A DNA stretch of 7,699 nt from Alphaproteobacteria bacterium (GTDB lineage: Bacteria > Pseudomonadota > Alphaproteobacteria > DSM-16000 > Inquilinaceae), in assembly GCA_029263555.1 (NCBI GenBank), contig JAJUFW010000120.1:1-7699 (forward strand), written 5' to 3'. This document shows positions 1 to 5,969 of this stretch, in pieces. Numbering within the stretch: the first letter of the stretch is position 1; each line of letters starts with the position of its first letter. The position numbers and the translations under genes are program-made. The notes under the pieces were generated by a model, which made no database searches, was not told where the DNA came from, and saw only the letters and a list, made by a program, of their open reading frames with translations.

Positions 1-278
1 CCCTGGAACACGAAGCCGATATGCTGGCGCAGTTCCCGGACCCTCGCCTTGCGGCGGGCGGCCGGCTCCGCCGCATCGATCTCGATCCCGCCGACCCGGA
101 TGCGCCCGGCGGTGGGCGTCTCCAGGAAATTCAGGCAACGCAGCAGGGTCGTCTTGCCGGACCCGCTGGGGCCGACGATCGCCAGCACCTCGCCCGTCTC
201 CACCGTGAGATCGATGCCGCGCAGCACCTCGGTCGTTCCGAAGCGCTTGATAAGGCCGCGTATCTCGACCATGCCCAT
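1..278 (-). CDS. tcyN: Cystine ABC transporter ATP-binding protein TcyN (partial, 3' end beyond left edge)
   Basis: This is the N-terminal third of an ABC ATPase that powers amino-acid uptake at the inner face of the cytoplasmic membrane. About 92 codons are visible. They show the polar amino-acid ATPase start (MGMVEIRGLIKRFG), a Walker A motif GPSGSGKT at residues 36-43, and the run LRQHIGFVFQ ending at the Q-loop glutamine at the window edge. The signature motif, Walker B and H-loop lie outside. The visible part aligns by memory almost position for position with E. coli TcyN (YecC), including the RELRQH-GFVFQ stretch, so cystine is the likely substrate. Start ATG at 278 is chosen because it gives the same N-terminal length as TcyN; an in-frame ATG at 272 is also possible. 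It begins 3 nt after the permease stop, so translation is probably coupled. The ATPase family is certain; the substrate comes from the whole operon. Confidence 0.92.
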   Translation of the reverse strand, partial: MGMVEIRGLIKRFGTTEVLRGIDLTVETGEVLAIVGPSGSGKTTLLRCLNFLETPTAGRIRVGGIEIDAAEPAARRKARVRELRQHIGFVFQ

Positions 279-281
279 CGG

Positions 282-941
282 TCAGCGGTCCCGGATGTGA
301 AGGCTGGTCCGCGCCTCCAGGCGATGCTGCGCCCAGGCCAGCACGCTCGAAAGCACCCAGTAGATGAAGGCCGCCGCAAGGTACATCGTGAAGACCTCAT
401 AGGTCCGCGCCGTGATCAGCTGGGCCTGCCGGAACAGCTCCGGGACCTGGATCGTGGCGGCAAGGGAGGTGTCCTTGACCAGGCTGATGAAGGTATTGCC
501 CAGCGGCGGCAGGGCGACGCGGGCCGCCTGGGGCAGGATCACCCGCCGCATGGCCTGGGCGGTGGTCATGCCGATGGACGAAGCCGCCTCCCACTGCCCC
601 CGGTCGATGGAGGCGATGGCAGCGCGCAGGATCTCGGCCGTGTAGCCACCGATGTTCAGGGTGAACCCGATCAGGGCCGAGGTGATGGGGTCGAGCCGCA
701 GGCCGAACTGCGCCAGCCCGTAATAGATCACGAACAGCTGGACCAGCAGCGGCGTGCCCCGGATGAACGAGATGTAGATCCGCGCGACCCGCTGCAGGAT
801 CGCGGCCGGCGACAGCCGCATCAGCGCGAGGACGAAGCCGAGCGCCAGGCCGAAGGCCATGCCGCCGACGCTGAGCAGGATGGTGTAGACGGCGCCGGTC
901 AGCAGCAGCGGCGCCGACTGGAGCGCGAGATCGAGATTCAA
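282..941 (-). CDS. tcyL: Cystine ABC transporter permease TcyL
   Basis: This inner-membrane permease of the HisM/GlnP family (219 aa) forms the channel of a polar amino-acid importer. Visible features are an N-terminal hydrophobic helix at about 12-40, the RGTPLLVQLF segment at 61-70, the cytoplasmic EAA loop at about 118-138 (EAASSIGM through ILPQA) that docks the ATPase, the KDTSLA motif at 156-161, and a last helix at about 183-205. The stretch VALPPLGN, ISLVKDTSLAATIQVPELF and RQAQLITART is nearly identical to remembered E. coli TcyL (YecS), which supports L-cystine as substrate. Length is normal for the family. The start is TTG at 941; no ATG or GTG lies further upstream in frame, and a weak GGGG lies ahead of it. 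It follows tcyJ by 19 nt and precedes tcyN by 3 nt. A GTG at 951 belongs to another frame and is not its start. Confidence 0.93.
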   Translation of the reverse strand: MNLDLALQSAPLLLTGAVYTILLSVGGMAFGLALGFVLALMRLSPAAILQRVARIYISFIRGTPLLVQLFVIYYGLAQFGLRLDPITSALIGFTLNIGGYTAEILRAAIASIDRGQWEAASSIGMTTAQAMRRVILPQAARVALPPLGNTFISLVKDTSLAATIQVPELFRQAQLITARTYEVFTMYLAAAFIYWVLSSVLAWAQHRLEARTSLHIRDR

Positions 942-960
942 GGCGCGGCACCCCGGGCGG

Positions 961-1761
961 TCACCGGGTGACGTCGCTGCCGAACCATTTCTCCGATATC
1001 CGCGACAGCGAGCCGTCGGCCCGCATGGCGTCGATGCCGTCGTTGAGGGCGGCCAGCAGCTCTGGATTGCCCTTGGGCAGCGCGATCGCCTGCCGCTGGG
1101 TGGCGAAGGGCTCCCCGGCCGCGACGATCCGGCCGCCGGACTGCTTCACCAGATTGCCCACGATCAGCCGGTCGTTGAGGATGGCATCGATCCGGCCCAC
1201 GATCAGGTCCTGATTGCGCGTCGGATCGTCGTCATAGGTGCGGATGTCGGCATCGGGGACATTCTCGCGCAGCCATTCCTCATAGGCCGTGCCCAGGACA
1301 ACGCCCACGGATCTGCCGGCCAGATCCTGCGGGCCCGTGATCTCGTCCTCCATCCCGGAGCGGACGATGACCTGGATGCCGGAGACGGTATAGGGCTGGG
1401 TGAAGTCGTAGGTCTGCTGCCGCTCGGGCGTGATGGTCACCTGGTTGATCACCACGTCCAGTCGCCCCGAATCGAGCGCCGCCAGCATGCCGTCCCATCT
1501 GGTCGGCTGGAATTCGGCCCTCACGCCCAGCTGTTCGGCGAGAGCGCGGGCGAAGTCGATCTCGAAGCCGGTGAGGGTTCCGTTCTCGTCCTGATAGTTG
1601 AAGGGCGGATAGGTTCCCTCGACGCCGACCCGGAGGACGCCCCGTTCTCGCACCTCGGCGAGAAGATCCTGGGCCGAAGCAGCCGGGGCGGCGCCAACGA
1701 GGAGGAGAAGAAGAAGCAGGAGCCGGGCGGTACGGCGCCGGATCGGGAGAAAGGCGTGCAT
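961..1761 (-). CDS. tcyJ: Cystine-binding periplasmic protein TcyJ (FliY)
   Basis: This periplasmic solute-binding protein (266 aa, SBP family 3) captures the substrate and delivers it to TcyL. The N-terminus is a classic Sec signal peptide: basic IRRR, a leucine run at 14-21, and an ASA|Q cleavage site after residue 30. The mature domain carries GVEGTYPPFNY at 47-56, GFEIDFA at 65-71, WDGMLAALDSGRLDVVINQVT around 89-109, YDFTQPY at 118-124, RTYDDDP at 174-180 and a C-terminal SEKWFGSDVT. These match remembered E. coli TcyJ/FliY closely, including both ends, so L-cystine is the probable ligand; related disulfide or diamino acids such as diaminopimelate are possible. Start ATG at 1761 has a GGAG ribosome site 7 nt upstream. 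It is first in the tcyJ-tcyL-tcyN operon. The D-cysteine desulfhydrase gene dcyD, which lies within the E. coli cluster, is absent here. Confidence 0.95.
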   Translation of the reverse strand: MHAFLPIRRRTARLLLLLLLLVGAAPAASAQDLLAEVRERGVLRVGVEGTYPPFNYQDENGTLTGFEIDFARALAEQLGVRAEFQPTRWDGMLAALDSGRLDVVINQVTITPERQQTYDFTQPYTVSGIQVIVRSGMEDEITGPQDLAGRSVGVVLGTAYEEWLRENVPDADIRTYDDDPTRNQDLIVGRIDAILNDRLIVGNLVKQSGGRIVAAGEPFATQRQAIALPKGNPELLAALNDGIDAMRADGSLSRISEKWFGSDVTR

Positions 1762-1897
1762 CGGTCATCTCCGCGGCGGGAACGGGTACCTGACGGAAGC
1801 GGAGGTGGCGGGAGGAGGCGCGCGACCGCGCCGTGCGCTGCCATCCGCTCAGGTCACAACGTTCGGGCGGCACGAAATGATCTTGGGACCGGGACGT
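1762..1897 (-). promoter_or_regulatory. Leader and presumed promoter region of the tcyJLN operon
   Basis: This 136-bp non-coding stretch lies between the DMT transporter's 3' hairpin and tcyJ and should hold the operon promoter. A ribosome-binding GGAG reads at 1769-1772 on the minus strand. I see a TTGTGA hexamer near 1856-1861 (minus) but no matching -10 box at normal spacing, and no clear sigma54 site. The operon could also receive read-through from the DMT transporter gene. The assignment is by position only. Confidence 0.35.
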
Positions 1898-1915
1898 CCG
1901 CCGGTCTCCCGGCGG
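1898..1915 (-). terminator. GC-rich hairpin directly after the DMT transporter stop
   Basis: A perfect 7-bp stem, CCGCCGG / CCGGCGG on the minus strand, closes a four-base GAGA loop, which has the stable GNRA form. It begins on the base right after the TAA stop at 1916-1918. No T-run follows, so it is not a textbook intrinsic terminator. It may slow polymerase, protect the 3' end of the mRNA, or partly insulate tcyJLN. Confidence 0.45.
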
Positions 1916-2845
1916 TTATCGGGACCGCCGGGTTTCCCGCCAAAGGGTGTAGAGCCCGCTTGCGATCACGACCGAGGCGCCGGCCAGGGTGACCGGATCG
2001 GGCCGGTCCCCGAACAACCAGGCGCCGTAGAACAGGGCCCATAGGATCTGCGTGTAGTGAAAGGGCGAGACCAGGGCGGCCGGCGCTTCCCGGAAGGCGA
2101 GAACGAGGAAGGCATGACCGCTGCCGAAAGCGAGCCCGGCCAGCAGCATAAGGCCGAGCGCCGCCGCGTCGGGCGTCTTCCACGCGGCGACGGCGAGCGG
2201 CCCGGTCAGGAGCAGGAGGCAGGCGAGCAGGGTCACGATCAGGGCGGGGCCGCTTTCGCTGCGCCCGAGACGGCGGAGGACGATCAGCGACGAGGCGAAG
2301 AGCAGGGCGGAGGCGATCATGAGAAAATGCCCCGGCGTCAGCGTCTGGAAGCCCGGCCGCAGCATCACGATCACCCCGGCGAACCCCACCGCGACGGCCG
2401 ACCAGCGATGGATGCCGACCGCTTCCCGCAAGAGCGGGACGGACAGCACCGTCACCAGCAGCGGCACCGTGAAGGCGATCGCGTAGCCTTCGGCGAGGGG
2501 CAGGCTGGCGAAGCCCTGAAGGGTGCAGAGCGTGCTTGCCGCAACCAGCGCCGCCCGCAGCCAGACACGTCCGGGGGAGCGGGGCTTCAGGGCGCGCAGG
2601 CCCCCGTTCCCGGCGACGAAGAGCCCGACGGGGACGAGAGCCGTCCCGGCGACGATGAAGACGATCTGGCCGACGGCATAGTCGGCGCTCAGCCATTTCA
2701 CGGTGGCATCCATGCCCGCGAAGAGGGCAAAGGTCAGAACCGCGAAGAGAATGCCGCGAAGGATCCGGTCGCCGGTCGGCGCACCGGCAGCGATGATCGT
2801 TGGAGATGACAATTGGATTGCCCCCGGACGACGCCCGCCCGGCAC
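1916..2845 (-). CDS. EamA-family (DMT superfamily) transporter
   Basis: This is a ten-helix inner-membrane transporter of the drug/metabolite superfamily, usually a small-molecule exporter; the substrate cannot be read from sequence. Hydrophobic segments fall at about 31-47, 57-77, 96-112, 118-140, 146-163, 172-190, 200-221, 229-249, 256-278 and 285-301, giving two EamA repeats. Typical family signatures are LPLAEGYAI at 115-123, the LREAVGIHRWSAV turn near 139-151 followed by GVIVMLRPG, and a C-terminal basic tail. Length is normal (about 300 aa). The span given uses the GTG at 2845, but a TTG at 2812 (298 aa) is attractive: it has a GGGGG run 8 nt upstream and avoids a strong hairpin that covers the GTG. 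It lies 86 nt after the cupin gene on the same strand and may be the last gene of that cluster. Confidence 0.9.
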   Translation of the reverse strand: MPGGRRPGAIQLSSPTIIAAGAPTGDRILRGILFAVLTFALFAGMDATVKWLSADYAVGQIVFIVAGTALVPVGLFVAGNGGLRALKPRSPGRVWLRAALVAASTLCTLQGFASLPLAEGYAIAFTVPLLVTVLSVPLLREAVGIHRWSAVAVGFAGVIVMLRPGFQTLTPGHFLMIASALLFASSLIVLRRLGRSESGPALIVTLLACLLLLTGPLAVAAWKTPDAAALGLMLLAGLAFGSGHAFLVLAFREAPAALVSPFHYTQILWALFYGAWLFGDRPDPVTLAGASVVIASGLYTLWRETRRSR

Positions 2846-2855
2846 CGCGCCGGGC
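2837..2855. repeat. Inverted repeat covering the upstream GTG of the DMT transporter
   Basis: A perfect 7-bp stem, GCCCGGC / GCCGGGC, closes a 5-nt loop. The candidate GTG at 2845-2843 sits at the loop/stem border on the minus strand. In RNA it would hide that codon, so it either argues for the downstream TTG at 2812 or acts as a terminator-like or attenuating element after the cupin gene. There is no T-run beside it. Confidence 0.4.
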
Positions 2856-2931
2856 AGGACGAGACATGGGGCATATCTCTACGACAGTCGGGGCGGATCC
2901 GCGACGGCAATGATGCGGCCGCTGCCCTCCC

Positions 2932-3357
2932 TCATCCTTCGCCGGGCTGCCAGCCGGCCGGCGCCAGCTCGAACCCTTCGAATACGAAGGCCGGGCTGAC
3001 CGTGCAGCCGACCAGGGTCCAGTCGCCCAGGCTTTCCGCCGCTTGCCAGTGTCCGGCCGGCACGATCCGCTGGGGCCGCTGCCCCGCGGCGAGATCGGGC
3101 CCCAGCAGGACGGGGGTCGACTGCCGGCCATCGGGCGAGATGTAAAGCCGGAGCGTCGCCCCGCCATACCAGTGCCAGATTTCCGTTGCGTCCACCCGGT
3201 GCCAGTGGGACCGTTCCCCTGCCTGCAGCAGGTAGTAGATCGCGGTCCCGCTGCCGCGGCCGCCGGTTCCGCCCGGGTCGCGCCAGGTCTCGACGAAATG
3301 GCCGCCCTCCGGGTGGGGCTGCATGCCGAGCTGGCGGATGATGTCCGAAGGTGTCAT
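2932..3357 (-). CDS. Cupin-fold protein of the DUF985 (Cupin_5) family
   Basis: This is a small, soluble single-domain cupin (141 aa, normal for the family). The family signatures appear in order: PHPEGGHFVETWR at 14-26, the core IYYLLQAGERSHWHRVDATE around 40-59 followed by IWHWYGG, VPAGHWQAAESLG at 99-111, and WTLVGCTVSPAFVFEGFELAP around 113-133. H51, H53, E59 and H62 are the likely polar or metal-facing cluster. COG descriptions call the family predicted sugar epimerases, but the reaction is not established, so I assign no enzyme name. Start ATG at 3357 lies 9 nt after the gloB stop with a weak GAGA upstream. The pairing with gloB is a recurring one in Alphaproteobacteria as far as I recall, which suggests a shared but unknown task. 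Confidence 0.9.
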   Translation of the reverse strand: MTPSDIIRQLGMQPHPEGGHFVETWRDPGGTGGRGSGTAIYYLLQAGERSHWHRVDATEIWHWYGGATLRLYISPDGRQSTPVLLGPDLAAGQRPQRIVPAGHWQAAESLGDWTLVGCTVSPAFVFEGFELAPAGWQPGEG

Positions 3358-3366
3358 GGGCGCGTC

Positions 3367-4134
3367 TCAGAAGGCGTCCTTGCGCGCGCGGAGCGTGGCG
3401 AAGACGGCCACCGGATCGGCCTCCATGCCCAGCGCGGCGGCAAGTGCCGGATCGTCGGCGCGCAGGAAGGGATTGGCGCGCTTCTCTTCGCCCAGGGAGG
3501 CGGGGATGGTGGGCTCGCCCCGGGTCCGCAATTCCTCGATCTCGGCCGCGCGGCGGATCAGGTCGGGGTTCCGGCCGTCCACCGACAGGGCAAAACGGGC
3601 GTTGGAGGCCGTGTATTCGTGCCCGCAGTGAACCTTCGTCTCGTCGGGCAGCGCCCGCAGCTTCAGCAGGCTCTGCCACATGGTGGACGGCGTCCCTTCG
3701 AACAGGCGCCCGCAGCCGAGCGAGAACAGGGTGTCGCCGCAGAACAGCGCATCGGATTCGGCGAAGTGGAAGGAGATGTGGCCCGAGGTGTGGCCGGGCG
3801 TCTCGATCACGCGGGCGGCGGCATCGCCCACCCGGACGGTGTCGCCCTCGGCGACCCCCTCGTCCAGCCCCGGGATTCGGTTGCGGTCGGCCGCCGGGCC
3901 CAGGATGCGGGCGCCGTAGCGCTCCTTGAGCGCGAGATTGCCGCCGGTGTGATCGGCGTGATGATGGGTGACAAGGATCAGGTGAAGCGGCCAGCCACGG
4001 GCCGTGAGCGCGTCCGCCACCGGCTCCGCCGCGCCGGGATCGACGACCGCGACCGTGCCCGTCGCCGGATCCCGCAGGAGATAGATGTAGTTGTCGCTGA
4101 AGGCTGGGATCAGCGAGGTTTCCAGTTCAGGCAT
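3367..4134 (-). CDS. gloB: Hydroxyacylglutathione hydrolase (glyoxalase II)
   Basis: This cytosolic metallo-beta-lactamase-fold thioesterase hydrolyses S-D-lactoylglutathione to D-lactate and glutathione, the second step of methylglyoxal detoxification. It is 255 aa, the usual glyoxalase II length. The binuclear metal site is intact: THHHADHTGG at 56-65 (H57, H59, D61, H62), H115 in ETPGHTSGH, D134 in FCGDTLFSLGCGR, and H172 in HCGHEYT. The C-terminal glutathione-binding domain carries the diagnostic EKRANPFLR. Start ATG at 4134 is preferred because it gives the family N-terminus (MPELETSLIPAFSDNYIYLL) and has GGGAG 8 nt upstream; the open frame continues further, but into the neighbouring gene. 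It overlaps the ureohydrolase stop by 8 nt and is followed after 9 nt by the cupin gene, so the three are almost certainly cotranscribed. No gloA lies in the window. Confidence 0.96.
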   Translation of the reverse strand: MPELETSLIPAFSDNYIYLLRDPATGTVAVVDPGAAEPVADALTARGWPLHLILVTHHHADHTGGNLALKERYGARILGPAADRNRIPGLDEGVAEGDTVRVGDAAARVIETPGHTSGHISFHFAESDALFCGDTLFSLGCGRLFEGTPSTMWQSLLKLRALPDETKVHCGHEYTASNARFALSVDGRNPDLIRRAAEIEELRTRGEPTIPASLGEEKRANPFLRADDPALAAALGMEADPVAVFATLRARKDAF

Positions 4135-5116
4135 CTTCGGCACTCCCGTCAAAGCGCGCCGCCCGGTGGCACAGATAGGTCCAGACCATGGTGGCCGCGG
4201 CAAGCGCCGTGATCCCGGCGTGGTCATAGGGCGGCGCGACCTCGACCACGTCCATGCCGACCCAGGGCAGGTCCGCAAGCCGTTTCACCATGCCGACGGC
4301 CTGCCACGAGAACAAGCCGCCGATCTCCGGGGTTGCCGTGCCGGGGGCCTGGGACGGATCCAGGACGTCGATGTCGAAGGTGAGATAGGCGGGGCGCCGG
4401 CCGATTGTTTCCTGAACGCGCTGCACGATCCGCTCGATGCCGCCCATATGGACTTCCTCGGCGGTGATGCCGGTCAGGCCGCTCGCCCGCGTCCAGGCCG
4501 CCACGTCGCGCTGGACCGGCGACCGGAGGCCGATCTGGATCGAGCTTTCGGGATCGATCAGGCCTTCCTCGATCGCGATCCGGATCGGCGAGCCGTGGAA
4601 GGCGGGCGTGGCGTCGCCGCCCGGCCAGGTGTCCGGATGGGCGTCGAACTGGACCAGCGAAAGCTGGCCGTACCGCATCGCGAGTGCGCGCAGCACGGGC
4701 AGGGTGACGGTGTGGTCGCCGCCCAGCGAAACCAGATGGCAATGCTGGTCGATCAACCGGGAGGCGGTCTCCTCGATCGCCCGCAGCGTGCCGTCGATAT
4801 CGCCGATCTCCGCCACCACGTCGCCCGCGTCGAACAGGCCAAGCCTGTCGGCCGGGGAGAGGCCCAGCTCGGGATGGTCGTCCCCGGTGAGAAGCTTGCT
4901 CATGTCCCGGATCGCCGCGGGGCCCAGCCGCGCGCCCGGCCGGAACACTGTCCCGCCGTCGAAGGGCAGGCCGATGACCGCGACCGGATTCGGCGCGCCG
5001 TCGGGTTCCCGGCGATGGGGCGCGTCGAGAAACGTTCGAATGCCGGCGAAGGGGAGCGACACGGGAACTTGTATCCTTTCGAGCGGGTACCGGACCGGCG
5101 GTCCCGGTTGCGACAA
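4127..5116 (-). CDS. Agmatinase-family ureohydrolase
   Basis: This cytosolic Mn-dependent amidinohydrolase of the arginase/agmatinase fold removes urea from a guanidino substrate. The six metal ligands are all present: H135 in GGDHT; D158, H160 and D162 in FDAHPDT; D248 and D250 in FDIDVLDP. The stretches EEGLIDPESSIQIGLR, APGTATPEIGG and VGMDVVEVAPPYDHAGITALAAAT closely recall E. coli SpeB. At 329 aa it is about 20 residues longer than SpeB, mostly at the N-terminus. Agmatine is the default substrate; guanidinobutyrate or another guanidino acid is equally possible, and no polyamine or arginine gene lies nearby. The start must be non-ATG: TTG at 5116 (weak ribosome site) or GTG at 5062 (AAGGA 11 nt upstream, 311 aa). 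Its end overlaps gloB by 8 nt. The family is secure; the substrate is open. Confidence 0.92.
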   Translation of the reverse strand: MSQPGPPVRYPLERIQVPVSLPFAGIRTFLDAPHRREPDGAPNPVAVIGLPFDGGTVFRPGARLGPAAIRDMSKLLTGDDHPELGLSPADRLGLFDAGDVVAEIGDIDGTLRAIEETASRLIDQHCHLVSLGGDHTVTLPVLRALAMRYGQLSLVQFDAHPDTWPGGDATPAFHGSPIRIAIEEGLIDPESSIQIGLRSPVQRDVAAWTRASGLTGITAEEVHMGGIERIVQRVQETIGRRPAYLTFDIDVLDPSQAPGTATPEIGGLFSWQAVGMVKRLADLPWVGMDVVEVAPPYDHAGITALAAATMVWTYLCHRAARFDGSAEDA

Positions 5117-5172
5117 GGATTTGCTAATATGGAATTGTCGCGGGGCAGAGATCCAGGACCGGAGTGGCCGGA
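5117..5172. promoter_or_regulatory. Divergent promoter spacer with an AT-rich core
   Basis: This 56-bp gap separates the minus-strand ureohydrolase/gloB/cupin cluster from the plus-strand methyltransferase. Bases 5117-5137 are clearly AT-rich against the GC-rich background and hold TAATAT at 5125-5130, a -10-like hexamer that also reads as ATATTA on the other strand. I could not pair it with a good -35 box on either strand. Both promoters are expected here or just inside the neighbouring reading frames. Confidence 0.4.
5161..5164 (+). promoter_or_regulatory. Ribosome binding site that decides the methyltransferase start
   Basis: GGAG lies 8 nt before ATG 5173, the ideal distance. The last G of this site is the first base of an in-frame GTG (5164-5166), so choosing the GTG would destroy the best ribosome site. 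This favours the ATG. Confidence 0.55.
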
Positions 5173-5943
5173 ATGTACACCGACGTCGTCGATCTGCGCG
5201 AGTTCTACGATACCAGCCTTGGCCAGATGGCCCGGCGTATCCTGCGCCGGCGCATTCGCCAGCTTTGGCCGGACGTGCGCGGAGAGATCGTGTTGGGCTT
5301 GGGCTACGCGACCCCGCTGCTGCGGACCTTCCGCGACGAGGCCGAGCGGGTGCTGGCGGTCATGCCGGCGCGCCAGGGGGTGACGCGCTGGCCGCCGGAC
5401 GGGCTCGGGCTGACGGCGCTCGCCGAAGAGGCGGAGCTGCCGCTGCCCGACATGTCGGTCGACCGCATCATCCTGCTGCACGGCCTCGAGGTGACCGAGA
5501 ACCTGGCCGGGCTGATGCGGGAATGCTGGCGGGTTCTCGCCGGCGGCGGCCGGCTGCTCGCGATCGTGCCGAACCGGCGTGGCATCTGGGCCCGCACGGA
5601 CCGGACGCCCTTCGGCCATGGCCGCCCCTACAGCGCCTCCCAGCTCTCGCGCATGCTGCGGGACCACTCCTTCGTGCCGCAACGCTCGACGGGGGCGCTC
5701 TATATCCCGCCGCTCAGGGCGCGGTTCCTTCTGGGCGCGGCCACGGCGTGGGAGGAGGTGGGGCTCCGCTGGTTCGAGACCTTCTCGGGCGTGGTCATGA
5801 TCGAAGCCTCCAAGCAGCTCTACCAGACCAGCAACGTCCGGCGGAAGCGCCGCCATCGGCCGGTCCTGCTTCCGGTCGGCCAGGCGCGCCCGGGCTATGG
5901 CGTCGCGGCCGGGTTCCCGGCGGAGAGCCGCGAGCCCGGATAG
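5173..5943 (+). CDS. Class I SAM-dependent methyltransferase-like protein
   Basis: The protein is 256 aa and probably cytosolic. The N-terminus MYTDVVDLREFYDTSLGQ recalls a family often placed beside gloB in Alphaproteobacteria. A Rossmann-type SAM domain is suggested by a beta strand and glycine loop, EIVLGLGYATP, at about 38-48, by DRIILLHGLEVTENL at about 97-111, and by the post-motif ECWRVLAGGGRLLAIVPN at about 117-134. Motif I is degenerate: the usual acidic-x-G-x-G-x-G is here GLGYAT. The acceptor is unknown. The C-terminal 35 residues are basic and Pro/Arg-rich (RRKRRHRP at 223-230) and look disordered. Start ATG 5173 is chosen over GTG 5164 because of the family N-terminus and the GGAG site. 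It is transcribed away from gloB and converges on map. It could be a non-catalytic SAM-binding relative. Confidence 0.85.
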   Translation: MYTDVVDLREFYDTSLGQMARRILRRRIRQLWPDVRGEIVLGLGYATPLLRTFRDEAERVLAVMPARQGVTRWPPDGLGLTALAEEAELPLPDMSVDRIILLHGLEVTENLAGLMRECWRVLAGGGRLLAIVPNRRGIWARTDRTPFGHGRPYSASQLSRMLRDHSFVPQRSTGALYIPPLRARFLLGAATAWEEVGLRWFETFSGVVMIEASKQLYQTSNVRRKRRHRPVLLPVGQARPGYGVAAGFPAESREPG

Positions 5944-5969
5944 GCGCCGACCGGGGAACCTCTATCCGG
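5936..5969. terminator. Shared hairpin formed by the ends of two convergent genes
   Basis: CCGGATAG at 5936-5943 and CTATCCGG at 5962-5969 form a perfect 8-bp inverted repeat around an 18-nt loop. Each arm contains one gene's TAG stop: the methyltransferase on the plus strand and map on the minus strand. The element reads alike on both strands, so it could act as a bidirectional 3'-end structure. No T-run follows on either side, so rho-independent termination is not assured. Confidence 0.45.

Noticed and set aside
21..971. Long plus-strand open frame opposite tcyL/tcyN
   Set aside because: It is the antisense shadow of clear transporter genes. Composition is Arg/Gly/Asp/Gln-rich with no recognisable motif, as expected in GC-rich DNA.
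1820..1850. TGGCA-like sigma54 motif ahead of tcyJ
   Set aside because: The required downstream GC element (TTGC-like) at the fixed spacing is missing.
1850..1861. Possible -35 box (TTGTGA) for tcyJ
   Set aside because: No -10-like hexamer at 16-18 nt, so it is not reported as a promoter on its own.
1280..3167. Long minus-strand open frames out of phase with tcyJ and the DMT transporter
   Set aside because: They are frame-shifted readings of the same strand. The in-phase frames give intact signal peptide, binding-protein and membrane-protein signatures.
3043..4212. Long plus-strand open frame opposite the cupin and gloB
   Set aside because: The opposite strand holds two confidently identified genes; this frame has no domain signature.
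5108..5130. TTGCGA paired with TAATAT as a promoter for the methyltransferase
   Set aside because: The spacing is only 11 nt, too short for a sigma70 promoter.
4091..5383. Plus-strand open frame opposite the ureohydrolase
   Set aside because: It covers the gloB start, the ureohydrolase and part of the methyltransferase in the wrong frame and has no family signature.
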